Part shown: positions 1-10,100 of the stretch, one piece after another | Position numbering within the stretch: the stretch's first letter is position 1 | How the letters are laid out: every line of letters begins with the position of its first letter | NCBI GenBank assembly: GCA_014529385.2 | Contig: CM043945.1 | Span: forward strand, 142,454,241 to 142,518,240 | Source: Adiantum capillus-veneris | Taxonomy: Eukaryota; Streptophyta; Polypodiopsida; Polypodiales; Pteridaceae | Reading direction: 5' to 3' | DNA length: 64,000 nt | The notes under the pieces: model-generated | Told to the model about the DNA's origin: nothing | What the model saw: the letters and a program-made list of their open reading frames with translations, nothing else | Databases searched by the model: none | Translations under genes and position numbers: made by a program

Positions 1-436
1 TCTCTTCATAATCTATGCCTTTTTGTTGTGCATAACCTTTTGCAAAAAGTCGAGCCTTATGGTGATCGACCTCACCATCTGCCTTGCATTTCAACTTATA
101 AACTCACTTCGTACCAATGGCCTTTTTGCTAGGAGGAAAATCCATAAAGTCCATGTGTCATATTGTATAAGTGCATCATATTTTGATTGCATGGCAGCAA
201 TCCAATTTTCTAAATTATGTGCTTCATCAAAAGACAGCGGTTCCTCAATATTATGGTATCTAGACACAGCCAAAGCATAAAAATATGATGCAAAAGATGC
301 ATGGCGAGAGCCTAAACGATCATGACTAGACAAAGGTGCATCCAATTTACTGTCACGCAAAGTGTGCACCAGCCATTTTGACATACCTCGCCCTTTCCTC
401 ATCATGTACATCATGTACATCCGCATTAGTAATAGG
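1..436 (-). pseudogene. copia reverse transcriptase, N-terminal part
   Basis: The minus strand reads EEPLSFDEAHNLENWIAAM and then KYDALIQYDTWTLW, the usual entry into copia RT (an EAL..W..AM..E..AL...TW pattern). After a frame change it continues as KKAIGTK-stop-VYKLKCKADG and KARLFAKGYAQQKGIDYEE, where the stop replaces the conserved Trp of KWVYK. The catalytic YVDD region would lie beyond the left edge. RT would copy the element RNA into cDNA. At least one frameshift and one stop show that this copy is dead. Confidence 0.85.
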
Positions 437-1198
437 CTAATCTATAACATTTTCTGAAACCCCCATAGGCTGAACATTTGCCTCATTGGAATTTACATTC
501 AAACTTCCACCACTAAAAAGAGGCAATAAAGTGTCATAATTGTCCTGTGAGCTTACATTACTGTCTCTAGTACATGACATCAAGGGCTGAACAAAATCTT
601 CCACAAACACTACATCTCGTGAAAACAAAATACACTTTTTTTGTGGATGATACAACCTGTAACCTTTTCTTCAACACTATAACCAACAAAAATACATTTG
701 ATAGCCTTATCATCCAATTTTTTTGCGTTGTGTTTGTGGCACCAAAGCATATGCCAAATAGCCAAAAACATGCATGTGCTCAATAGAAGGCTTTCTATCA
801 TGCCATGCTTCATATGGAATCATAGATTACAAAGCTTTTGTAGGACACCTGTTTAGTACATAAGTGCCTCACATGATGGCCTCAAGCCAAAAAGCTTGTC
901 TTTTGACCATACATCATTCCATTTTCGTAAGTGACCTATTTTTCCTCTCAGCAACACCATTTTTATGAGGTGTATAAGGCACTGTACATTGGTGTTTTAT
1001 CCCACGACTAGCTAGAAATGCATTAAATTCATGAGACATATACTCCCCCCCTCAATCGGTATGGAGGGTGCCCATAGTACATTTAGAGATTTTTTTAGCC
1101 ATAGCTAGAAATTGTTTGAAGCACATAAAAACTTCGGACTTTGCTTTAAGTGGAAATACACATGCATGCCTGGAGTGATCATCAATGAAAGTCACAAA
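437..1198 (-). pseudogene. copia integrase, core and C-terminal part
   Basis: Minus-strand translation over several frames gives EYMSHEFNAFLASRGIKHQ, then VPYTPHKNGVAERKNR, which carries the last catalytic Glu of the copia integrase DDE triad. It is followed by VFGYLAYALVP and KAIKCIFVGYSVEEK and by YHPQKKCILFSRDVVFVEDF, the usual spacer leading to RT. Frame changes occur near 640-660 and 900-1000, so no continuous protein exists. Integrase would insert cDNA in the nucleus. Confidence 0.85.
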
Positions 1199-2240
1199 TT
1201 AAAGGTAATTGCCCAAGGACGTAGTTTGCATGGGCCCACAAACATCACTATGCACAAGTTGCAACCTGCATGTGGCCCTAACTGAATCATCCTTTGGAAA
1301 CTTTGAATGCTGCATCTTACCCAAAATACAGCCTTCACAAACATGTTTGACTGGTGCTTCAAGAGGCGGCAAAGAAGCAACCATATCAGATTTTTGCAAA
1401 CGCAACAAACTGGCAAAATTCAGATGACCAAAACGTGCATGCCAAAGTTTTTCATCTAAAATAGCCCTTGAATCTACAGTTGCATTTGAAAAATTTTGTC
1501 CATACTTTTCATACAAAGTGAGATTATACAGCTCACAACACAAAAGCCCGGATGCAACAATTGCATCACCAAAATTGAGATCATGAACTGTACATCTGTC
1601 ATAAAGTCCAAGTCCAGTAAATGCAGATACAAACAAAAGATTCTTCTTGATCCCAGGTACGTAAAGTGCATCAACAAGTGTGAAAGAACTTCCATTTGCA
1701 GCAGTAAGCACAATCTTTCCAACTCCTTGAATTGGATAAGAGTCATTGTTGGCACGTGATTGAATTCCCATGAGGGACCTACTTGAGAGAGGTGAAAAAT
1801 TCGAGATGTGAGGTGATGTTCTTTGTAGCACCAATACTGAAATACCACACATGTGAATCTGCAGCAACTGACAAGCATGCATCATGGATAGCAGGATTGT
1901 AAGTACACTCTGTAGTAAATTCCCATTCTTCATCAATATCAGCATCACGGTCTCCTTTCACAGAAGACTCAACAATGGTTGCATTTGTAGTGGAGCCAGC
2001 ATTTGCAATGGAACCACCCTCTTTCTTCTTAGCCTCTTTGGCCTTCAACTTAGGACATTGCTTGATCAAGTGATCATTAGATTTACAATAATGGCAACGC
2101 ATCTTCTTTTTTCCCTTATCACCAGAATTTCCAGACGAATTGCTGTCGGCAGAAGCATTAGGAACAGAAGTTTTGCCACTCGCAGCAGAACCATAAGAAG
2201 TGGTTGCATTACTGTTACCACCCTTTCTTTGAGAAACAAC
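1199..2240 (-). pseudogene. copia gag zinc knuckle, protease and GAG-pre-integrase region
   Basis: From 2240 downwards the minus strand reads a Ser/Asn-rich linker, a canonical zinc knuckle CHYCKSNDHLIKQC (CX2CX4HX4C), and a Lys-rich stretch. The protease site follows near 1835 as WYFSIGATKNITSHLEFF; the family usually has D-S-G here, so the catalytic Asp is replaced by Ser. Further on is a GAG-pre-integrase domain, LDEKLWHARFGHLNFASLL, with the HX..CEGCILGKM zinc-binding residues that open integrase. A frame change occurs near 1800-1950 between protease and pre-integrase. The missing Asp means the protease would be inactive even if the frame were whole. Confidence 0.85.
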
Positions 2241-2680
2241 ATTAGGGAAAATTTGGACTCACAAAGGGGCCTTATAAGGAGTTTGACTTCCTCTCTCATG
2301 TCCACAACAGGCGTGCGGTAAAATTTTGCAAATCATCTCTAAACTTGGCGGAGATTTGGCAGTTAGAATCTACTCTTCAAGATCTTTCTAATGATATATA
2401 GCACGCCACGAGATTCCTCATATTTTGAAAGATTCTATTTTTATTCTAGACAGAGTTGTCACATCATAAGAGAATCAAAAATAGAATCTTGTAAAATATG
2501 AGGAATCTCCTGGCATGCTATATATCAATAGAAAGATCTTAGAGAGTAGATTCTAACTATCAAATCTCCGCCAAGTTTAGAGTTGGTTTGCAAACATTTT
2601 ACTGCACGTTCATTTTGGACATGGGAGAGGAAGTCAAACTCCTTATAAGGCCCCTTTGTGAGTCCAAATTTTCCCTAATG
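2241..2680. mobile_element. foldback MITE with about 200-bp inverted arms
   Basis: The left end starts (c)attagggaaaatttggac and the right end is its exact reverse complement, ending gtccaaattttccctaat(g). The two arms stay complementary, with a few mismatches, to about 2440 and 2470, leaving a loop of about 30 bases. There is no ORF of its own. It sits inside copia gag: minus-strand gag reads up to the right end and resumes in the knuckle frame beyond the left end. A TA dinucleotide at both borders fits a Tc1/mariner-type TA target duplication, but a TA is too short to assign the superfamily. Confidence 0.85.
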
Positions 2681-2984
2681 TAAAAGCCTATTCAACTGCA
2701 CGCTGCCTAGTCTTGATTTTTTTGGAAAGTGACTCTTGCAACAACAATGTGCATAATGCATCAAACTTGACAACTTCAGGATTTCCTTGGTTCATAAGTC
2801 TCCAAGTATTAGCAAAAGTTTGGTACGAATCTGGTAAGGCATCAAGAACAGTCTGCACAAGGGAATTGTCTGAAATGAATTCACCTGCAAAAATAAGTTT
2901 CTCATTGATATCCTTGACACCAACAAGGAAAGTGTCCATATCATCTTCCTCATGCATATTCTTCGACTCCAGCTCTTTACGCAG
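2681..2984 (-). pseudogene. copia gag, central (UBN2-like) part
   Basis: The minus strand reads a gag segment containing MHEEDDMDTFLVGVKDIN, then LVQTVLDALPDSYQTFAN and FDALCTLLLQES, the helical UBN2/gag-polypeptide pattern (vL..LP.sY..f). A stop at 2688-2690 lies just before the MITE. The N-terminal part of gag is absent because the sequence switches to a gypsy LTR at 2985. Gag would form the virus-like particle. Confidence 0.8.
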
Positions 2985-4231
2985 TGATAGCTGCTTTTCG
3001 CTATTAAAAATTTCACATTTTCAGCCTCACTCCATCACTACTAACCTTTTAACTCTACCCACGTGCTAACTCAAAGATTTTACATACCTTATTTTTCTTC
3101 ATGTGTGTGATACTACACTATAGTGGATATGGTGTGCTCATAAATGTGTATATTTCTCTAAAGTGTGTCCTAACCATAAAACTCCACCTTTACTAATTAC
3201 CTAAGTAGGGTTGGATCCAAAAAATTATTTATGTAAATATTTCTTTCCTTTGTTTTAAAGGGCATAAATATTAAGTGTGTGATTTTATAAAAACAAAAAA
3301 ATTATTTTCACACATATTTTTTCCCATCCCCTTTTATGTAACTAGGTGTGAGTATTTTTTTCCCTACCTACCTACTAATTCACTAGGTATGTGTCGTGTT
3401 TTTACGGTATAGTGAATTTTGTAAATTTTATATTTACATCTCAAGAGAGTGTATTTATTAATTTACATATTTCTATTTTACTTATCCATGAGATTCTAAT
3501 TTTTTCTTCACGCTAGTTAACTATAGTGTACTTTTTCCTTTCACATTGTGTAAAATTGTAAATATTATTTTTTCACTCCACCTATTGTAAGAAAATATAA
3601 CAATATATATTTTAGCATATCTCTTTTGTATATTATCTTATCTTATTTTATTTTAATTTTATATTTTATATTTTATATACATATTATTTATATTTTATTA
3701 CTATAATCATGCACCTTAGCTTGTACACTTGTTATCATGCATATCATCACCAAATTCAATAATAATTTCATGGACTCAATGGAGCATTATTACGGGTCCA
3801 TGTGATGCCCTCATGCCTCACCGATTGGAATATATGCAAGTTCAAACAACCAAGGACCCCACTTGGAAGACTTTGAGAGGGAGAAAAAGACACATGTTTT
3901 TGGGCGACTTTTCATGCATGATTCCACTCCGAGTTGGACTTTGCACAAAACTACAAAATTGTAGCTCATGAGCTGAGGTTTCTGGAAAAATTTATTTTTC
4001 TTTTTTTGGAGCTATGAGCGATTTTTATGGGCATCTTGGTGGACCCCAGTTTTGTTCTCTTGGTCCAAAATGCTTCACCCTCACTCTCCTCTTCACCCAC
4101 ACAAACTCTCATTTCCATCTCCATTCTATTCAAACCTGCAAACACTCTCTCCCCCCTCTAAGTACAACTAATCCTTATCACCCCCACTCTTACATACCTT
4201 CCATGAAAGCTTTAAACACTCATCCACCCTA

Positions 4232-4236
4232 ACTAC
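4232..4236. repeat. target-site duplication, left copy (actac)
   Basis: ACTAC directly precedes the TGAGGCGG end of the nested solo LTR. The same five bases follow its other end at 6933-6937. If the LTR is taken to begin with TG, the shared base makes the duplication CTAC (4 bp). Confidence 0.8.
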
Positions 4237-4494
4237 TGAGGCGGTCCGGGGCGGGCAACAAGAAGAGTGGCCTCTAGACACCCTTCAAGGCTCCCGTGCT
4301 GCTCAATGGGGCTGGGGCACAACACAACACAAACCAAAACAACAAACCCACCACCAAATCCCAACTACACAAGGGGCACCACCTAGTTTAAGAGCGAACT
4401 AGGACGCAAAAGAGGAGAATCGTTAGAGCAACCCACAAACAAGCAAGGAATTTACACTAACCCTAACACCAATGGAATACTCTCACACACTAAA

Positions 4495-4498
<4 letters not shown>

Positions 4499-4556
<58 letters not shown>
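4499..4556. repeat. (AG)n microsatellite inside the solo LTR
   Basis: This is an uninterrupted AG run of about 29 units. The homologous place in the Tat-2 LTR (41326-41360) holds a shorter, interrupted GA tract, so the repeat is a component of the LTR that changes length between copies. Confidence 0.95.
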
Positions 4557-4560
<4 letters not shown>

Positions 4561-5217
4561 TGCTCGGGCTGCTTTGAAACGTATCGGCGATGATCAAGCA
4601 AACACAACTATATATTTAAGAAAGAGAGAGAAAGGGGGAGGGGGTGCTTGTTGCATTAATACCTTCTTACAAATCTATCATGACAAAGCAAAGTGAGATT
4701 AGTACTTGTTCAACATAGCTTGCGTAAATTTCACCACAACACATCACAAGAAAAGCCACCCCAATCACTGTCTTAAGGCCAGGGGAGTCCTCTCCACCCT
4801 GTCGCCCTCTTACAGTATGTGGGATTTATGGCTAGATTGATGACAACACCAGAGACAAGCTATCAAGAACTTAACAAAAAAAAACACCAAGACACTTACG
4901 CATCATTGTTGTCCATTACTTCACGTTGGAAGGGAGACAAAGTATCCAAGCTTAGTCCAAATCCACCCTCCTTGATTCAGCGAATGTCGGGCTTACACTA
5001 GTAGGAGAAATGATAGATTTCCTACTCTCAATTGAATGATCACTCTCTCTCTTACAATGGCATAGATTTCCCTTGCTAATCCCCTATTACAACACATGCA
5101 CATGCATAAGACAATGAGCTTCCACTCAAGAGCTCCTTCTAGAGAGGTTGAGCTTGGATTCTCAAGCTATAGCATAGTGCTCTTGCTTATGGCTCCCCTT
5201 ATGCTAGCTACACCCTC

Positions 5218-5225
5218 CTTTTATA
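5218..5225 (-). promoter_or_regulatory. TATA box of the Tat-family LTR
   Basis: TATAAAAG on the minus strand (cttttata on plus), placed in the LTR interior upstream of the LTR end in the sense direction. The segment holding it (about 4656-5254) is absent from the Tat-2 5' LTR. Confidence 0.5.
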
Positions 5226-6932
5226 GCAATTTTGAAGGCTAGGGTTACTCCTCTAACCATGGTTGGGTTAGATTTTCAGCAATTTATCTAATTTCTTTTG
5301 CTTGGAATTATCAAGAAGTTGGTGGGGAAAGAGAGAGGAGAGAAATGGAGGTGATAGGACTTTTCATAGTGGGTTAGTGTTAGTAGAGTTAGTATTAATT
5401 TACAAATGGAATTGAATATTTACAGTGGGAGTATCCATGTAGGATACAAATAAGGAAGAAAAACTCTCAAGAGGTAAGAAAAGGTGGATTTCTTACAAGG
5501 TTGATGCTCCAAGTGTCTTGAGTAGAGCCAACTTTGACGCTTGTTGACGGTCCACTAGCTTTGACGGTACATTTTTTCTCCACTCTTGACCTTCCTTGAG
5601 AGCCAAGGTAATTGAAGCTGAGTAATCAACCACCATGATGCTGTCTTTTAAGAGAAGAGGCTGAATTTTGTGGTTTTTTGATAGATATGGGTAATTTGGA
5701 GGAGGAAAAATGAGACTAGGTGGTCAATTTTGGAATGGAATTGTGTGTGGGAGGTATGAGTTCACCATGGTTTCTCTTATTCTTCAAGGTTGAGGAGAAG
5801 GTGAGTAGTGTGCAGAGAGGAGTGGTGAGAGAGATGGGGATGATGAGTGGAGAAGTGTGTGTGAAAGAGGAAAATGATAAAGTGGAAGAGAGAGTGTGGC
5901 TGCATAGCATGGGAAAACTGGGGTCCACTAAAAAAATCATAGCTCACAGCTGGTAGCTCCAAAAATCATGAAAAAATTTGGGGTGATTATTCAGAGCGTG
6001 GGCTACATTTTCTCTTTTGACCACCGCTCCAAATTCGGAGTGGAGATAGGTGCCAAAATTCTCACCAAAAAGCCTGTTTTTTAGGCCTGCAAAAGTCTTT
6101 TTGTGGTCCCCTCCTTTGTTGAATTTGTACAATGCATCCAAAGGTGAGCCCCTCCTTTGTCATATTATAATACAAAGCATTCAAGTTGCCCTTGACCCAT
6201 GCATGGAGGAGGATTATTGGTGAAATAAGAAATATATACATGGTGGGACTAGTGTATGGACTATTCATGGGCTTTAGCTCAATGAGCACATGGTGTTAGA
6301 ATAATGAGTAAAAATAATAATAAAAATATGGAGGAGTTATGGATATGGAAAGATATTGGAATCATATGATATGGTCCCTCCTTGAATTATTTTGGGTGAA
6401 AGAGGAAAATGTATGCAAGTAAATAATATAATAAAAGTAACCAATGAGTAGAAATCAATTTTTTGTTTTCACGCGGGTGAGGGTGAAAATGTGGGAGTGA
6501 TTTGTATAAAGGAAAAATATGAGGTTAGAGTATGTACATATTGGCAAAAAAAATAAAATTATGGTGTAAGAGGATGAAAGAAGGTGTACATAGGTTTAAT
6601 AAAACACACACCTAAGTAGAAATATTTAAATAAAATACCAAAATAATTATAAAAAATCCCTATATTTAGGCCATATATACAATGAAATACTTACACACAA
6701 AGAGACCATAATATACTTTTATTTTTTTATTTTTTTTATTTTTTTTATTTTTGGCTCACCTAGCCCAGTGACTAGCTAGCTGAGGGTTTTTAAGAAAATA
6801 TGGGAAAAGTCCCGTGACTCACGCACGCCTATGTACAGTGAAATGGTAGGGATAGCCACAGTGTTTGGGTGATTTTGGTAGGGTGAGGTAACTCACTGTG
6901 GCAATTACAAAGAGTCGAAAAAAACGGCTATC

Positions 6933-6937
6933 ACTAC
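6933..6937. repeat. target-site duplication, right copy (actac)
   Basis: Matches ACTAC at 4232-4236 on the other side of the solo LTR. Confidence 0.8.
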
Positions 6938-7519
6938 CTACCTAGTAATTATCAATGAAGAGATATGATTGATCTCTTCTTCCAAAAAATCAAAAAAATC
7001 AGCAAAAAACTGATTGTGTGCATCTTCTTGATCAACTTAATCTCCCGCAATCACCCTAATACGCAAGCCGACAAAACCTCGCCACGGATCAAGCATTGGA
7101 GCGGCAAACGACAAGGCATTGCGAGCAGTAACAGGTTTCTTATCCTTTCAAACCCATCCTTGTATATAACCATTCCATAAAATCACTTTTCCTAATATGC
7201 TCATTTGAGCATTCTCTTTGTAAATTATCCATTTGGCACATTTGTGCCTCACTTGTAAATATTATAACTACTAACTCACTAACTACTAACTTGTATGCAA
7301 TTTGCCCGTCCAATTTCTCCTTTAAAAAAAATGGAGACCCCATGCAGATAGAAACACCTCCATTCAACCCTATAAGTTATTTCTCTTCTCCCTATTCTCA
7401 CTCAATGTAAATAGAGAAGACAAACTAGTCCCACCATATAAAGAATTCAAAAAACCCTAAACCTAATTAGCCACACAAATAAGCATACTTATGCCTAGAA
7501 ATAATCCACTTGGAAATGC

Positions 7520-7528
7520 TATAAATAG
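7520..7528 (+). promoter_or_regulatory. TATA box of the Tat-1 5' LTR
   Basis: TATAAATAG lies about 740 bases before the LTR end and about 35 bases before a G-rich stretch (ggggggg at 7549). The position fits the U3/R border of the LTR promoter. Tat-3 has TATATAAGG before a similar G-run at 48460. Confidence 0.5.
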
Positions 7529-8264
7529 AGCACTTCTACATCACTTTGGGGGGGCTTATAAATTGAGAGAAGAAGAGTTTTAGCTACTTAAGTGTGTGAG
7601 GAAGCCCTCGTGTCAAGTCCTTATGTCGAGATAATCGCCAGAGCTAGGCTCTCCATTTGTATGGTCTACTTATCTATCTATAACAATTGGATTTGGGCAC
7701 ACATATTCTCATTATCTCCTAAATCTCTTGACCATTCACAAATTGGTGCTCATTTTGGAACCTTCTTTAGCTTGCCGCAACAATTGGAAACGTCTACTTG
7801 TGGTAATACTTGTGTATTTTCCTTTGAGAGTTTTTGTTGGTGATGGTGTTCAGCATTGGTGGTACTTTGTTGGTCTAGGTTGAGGCTGGATTGGAAATCC
7901 CTCACTAGAGTAACAAAATCAACAAATGCGCTTGTGATTGTGTATGTGCGTGCGTCTATTTATGCTCAAGTGTTAGTGCCTTTGTGAGTTTGTTTCATGA
8001 ATTGTCGCAGGTAAGTCTCTTCATTTGGTATGTTAGGATGTATGATAGGGATGATCGTACAAAGATGTGTGTAAGCTCAAATGTGATGTTCATGTTTTGA
8101 TATGTCTTAACTCATTCTAGTTAGATGGTGCCCTTTGTCTTGGTTTTGTGTGGGTTTGGTTTGGTCTTTTGGCCATCCATATTTATTTATTTATGAGCGA
8201 CACGGGAGCCCAGGTAGTGCTTAGAGGCCACTTCCTTGCTGCTTGCCCAAGACCGTCTCAATTT

Positions 8265-8281
8265 TGGCACCCCCATTGAGG
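8265..8281 (+). other. Tat-1 primer-binding site candidate
   Basis: TGGCACCCCCATTGAGG begins 4 bases after the LTR end (..GTCTCA, 8260). Tat-2 has TGGTGCCCCCACGGAGG in the same place. TGG complements the CCA end of a tRNA. I cannot name the priming tRNA from memory. Confidence 0.6.
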
Positions 8282-8397
8282 ACCTCTCTCATCTCTATAG
8301 GTATTTTTCTAAGGCTTGAGTGTAGTTTGTACAAATCAACTCTTTACACTTGCAAGTACAAAGAATCCATCCAAGCATAACATAGTTATTTGTAGGA

Positions 8398-8610
8398 ATG
8401 AATAATGGACCCATTGTGCATCTATTTGACTTAACGCAAAATATTAGGATAAATGTTTGCATAAGTAGAAAAATTCATTTTCAACAACGTATAGCTTTCT
8501 TGTTTGGAGCGGAGGCATTAGGAGAAATTCTACAATCTCCACTACCTATAATCTTACCACTCAGATATTATAATATATCATTTGATGTGCATATTTTCAT
8601 ATTACTCTAA
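8398..8610 (+). CDS. Tat accessory ORF, small family (70 aa)
   Basis: An intact 70-residue ORF between primer-binding site and gag. It starts MNNGPIVHLFDLTQNIRINV and shares a pattern with two tandem ORFs at the same place in Tat-2 (40621-40839 and 40861-41073): R-I-x-I-x-I-S-R-K-I-H-F-Q-Q-R, then F-G-A/P..L.EI..S..P.ILPL..Y..S.DV.IF.L, with the ORF ending at about residue 70. Conservation of ORF length and C-terminus across diverged copies suggests a real product. No known domain, signal peptide or obvious membrane segment was seen. Ogre/Tat elements are known to carry an extra ORF before gag; whether this is related to that ORF I cannot say. Confidence 0.65.
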   Translation: MNNGPIVHLFDLTQNIRINVCISRKIHFQQRIAFLFGAEALGEILQSPLPIILPLRYYNISFDVHIFILL

Positions 8611-8660
8611 TTGAGGAAAATTTCATGAACATTTAGGTTATTTGCATCTCATTTGTAGGC

Positions 8661-9138
8661 ATGGATCCTCACATCTATGGAAAGATTAGGTTCATAACTA
8701 GCCCAATACATAGTTGAAAGGCTTCCTAGAAATAGGGATTACATCACTATTCAAGGAGAAGTTTTGCACCTTGATTGTTTTAGTTTGGACATAGAAGGAA
8801 CATTTGAGGACTTTTCTTCTATCCAAGCAGCTTGTGTGCTAGGAGTAGTCAATCAAGTAGTCCTCTCCACTTGGAGGATCCTTTTCGAGTGGGGATTTGA
8901 TGACTCTTATCCAGAGATAAGAGTATCTCGACTTGACTTTGAAATCTTTAGAGTGCTCCTTGGTGTGATAAATCGGCTACCTTTTGATTTTGAATCTCGA
9001 GGGAGGAACGTGCTTCACGCTTGGCTTTACAAGGAGGAGCGGATTTCTATCAGATATGAAGGACCTGTGGTCTTTGAATGTGAGAATCCTGCAGCACCCA
9101 CACTCCTTGATCACTTCACTTTGGTTCTTTTGTGGTAG
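8661..9138 (+). pseudogene. Tat accessory ORF, larger family (about 155 aa), frameshifted
   Basis: An ATG at 8661 opens MDPHIYGKIRF; after a frame change near 8698 the reading LAQYIVERLPRNRDYI continues into the open stretch 8764-9138. It aligns with two tandem ORFs of Tat-2 (40041-40586 and 39536-39994): a ..RLP(H/R)N.. motif, then FIQ/IQ-x-A-C-A/V-LG-V-N-Q-V, then a W, then V-x-RL-x-F-E-x-F, LINSLPF-x-F and a final AWL..E. The beginning loosely resembles an F-box start (LP.EL..RLP), but the rest does not, so no function is claimed. It lies 43 bases before gag. One frameshift breaks this copy. Confidence 0.65.
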
Positions 9139-9180
9139 AAATCAAGGGTTCCTTTCTAAGAGTTTTTTTGCACTCTAATC

Positions 9181-10100
9181 ATGGCTATGAACAGGCAAAT
9201 GTCAGGATATCCTCTTTTCTTTGGGAGACCTGGAGAGGATCCTGATTTGTTTCTTGCAGATTTTCAAATGGACTTACACATCAATCGTATCTTCACACAT
9301 GATGAAAGGTTAGGGATGTTTCAAGTTTTTCGACGTGATGCTGATACATGGTTTCAAGGACTTAGTGAAGAGGTAAGGGTTGCGTTTCCTAGGGTAATTG
9401 AGGCATTTCAAGCTCGATTTGGCCAACCTCTTAACACCCAAAGATTGTGGCAAGATATCACTTTTCTAAAGCAAAAATGTTTAAGTGATTATTATGAGTA
9501 TAGACAAGAGTTCACTCGTTTATGGACTCTTTGGTTGCGTAGCTTGCCTAACCCGAGAGATGGTGCAGAATTTCTTACAAAGGCGAGATTCATTGGAGGA
9601 CTCATTCCCCCATTAAGGATCAAGGTCGAGACAAGAGAACCAACAAATTATGCAAATGCTGAGCGTAGGGAAACCCAAAAGGTAAGGAAGATGGTGTGTT
9701 TGGAGGAGGGAGAAAGTTCAAATACACAAAGAGAACCCTCCCATCCAACATCAACAAGAAGGAAAAGGGAGCTTCCGAAGGTAACGGCTGATGTCATTGA
9801 GAGGTTAAATGAATCTTTGAACACCATGTCAATTCACCTTGCACAAGCCATAGGTCCAAGGGGACAAGACAAGAAGCTCGAGGAGAGAGAGCCACGACCA
9901 AGGGAGTCTTGCAATGTTGGAATTGCGGTGAATCTGGGCATGGGATGTATAATTTTCCTTGGCCCCGTGGGGAGCCAGGGAGGCCTAACTTGAATTGTCC
10001 AGTATTGAATGCAAGTGAAGGCACTAGTCAACAACCAATGCTCTTGCAATGACCAAATGTTGCTCGACCTCCACCACGAGGACTAGAGGGAGTACCACCT
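9181..10100 (+). pseudogene. Tat-1 gag (capsid part and knuckle)
   Basis: ATG at 9181 opens MAMNRQMSGYPLFFGRPGED and a retrotransposon gag capsid domain: FLADFQMDLHINRI, DTWFQGLSEEV, FQARFGQP.NTQRLWQDI, EYRQEFTRLW, over about residues 10-160. It has the same start as Tat-2 gag. A frameshift near 9900 moves the knuckle CWNCGESGHGMYNF into another frame, followed by PWPRGEPGRPNLN. The fourth zinc ligand, normally Cys, is Phe here and Tyr in Tat-2. Gag would form the cytoplasmic particle. The frameshift and a stop near 10050 make it a pseudogene. Confidence 0.85.

Larger units (their letters stand above)
1..2984 (-). mobile_element. Ty1/copia retrotransposon remnant (Copia-1)
   Basis: Read on the minus strand, this stretch gives the copia domain order gag, CCHC knuckle, protease, GAG-pre-integrase, integrase, then the start of reverse transcriptase, which runs off the left edge of the window. 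Integrase before RT is diagnostic of Ty1/copia. Frameshifts and stops are present in every domain, so it is a relic. A foldback MITE sits in gag (2241-2680), and the 5' end, including LTR and gag N-terminus, is missing because gypsy element Tat-1 begins at 2985. No LTR of this element is visible. Confidence 0.9.
4237..6932 (-). mobile_element. solo LTR of the Tat family (about 2.7 kb)
   Basis: Read on minus, it begins (T)GATAGCCGTTTTTTTCG at 6933 and ends ..GGACCGCCTCA at 4237, the same ends as the Tat-2 5' LTR at 41149-43126, and long internal blocks are nearly identical (for example 5270-5900 against 41480-42120). No gag or pol lies next to it and it is bounded by ACTAC repeats, so it is a solo LTR left by LTR-LTR recombination. 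Short ORFs near 5720-6290 are LTR sequence and recur in the other LTR copy at 41931-42183. It contains no gene. Confidence 0.88.
2985..8260 (+). repeat. Tat-1 5' LTR, split by a nested solo LTR
   Basis: The start TGATAGCT at 2985 matches the start TGATAGCC of the Tat-2 LTR (43126 read on minus), and the end matches the CCGCCTCA ends at 41149 and 4237. The two halves are 2985-4236 and 6938-8260, about 2.57 kb after removing the insertion. The right half carries a TATA box at 7520. No protein-coding gene is supported in either half; short ORFs here are chance. Confidence 0.8.

Noticed and set aside
1884-2321. Plus-strand 145-aa ORF
   Set aside because: It is antisense to the copia gag/knuckle coding and crosses the MITE border.
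5716-6289. ORFs of 60-78 aa on both strands in the solo LTR, recurring at 41931-42183
   Set aside because: Recurrence is due to LTR homology. The reading frames differ in length between copies and no motif is present.
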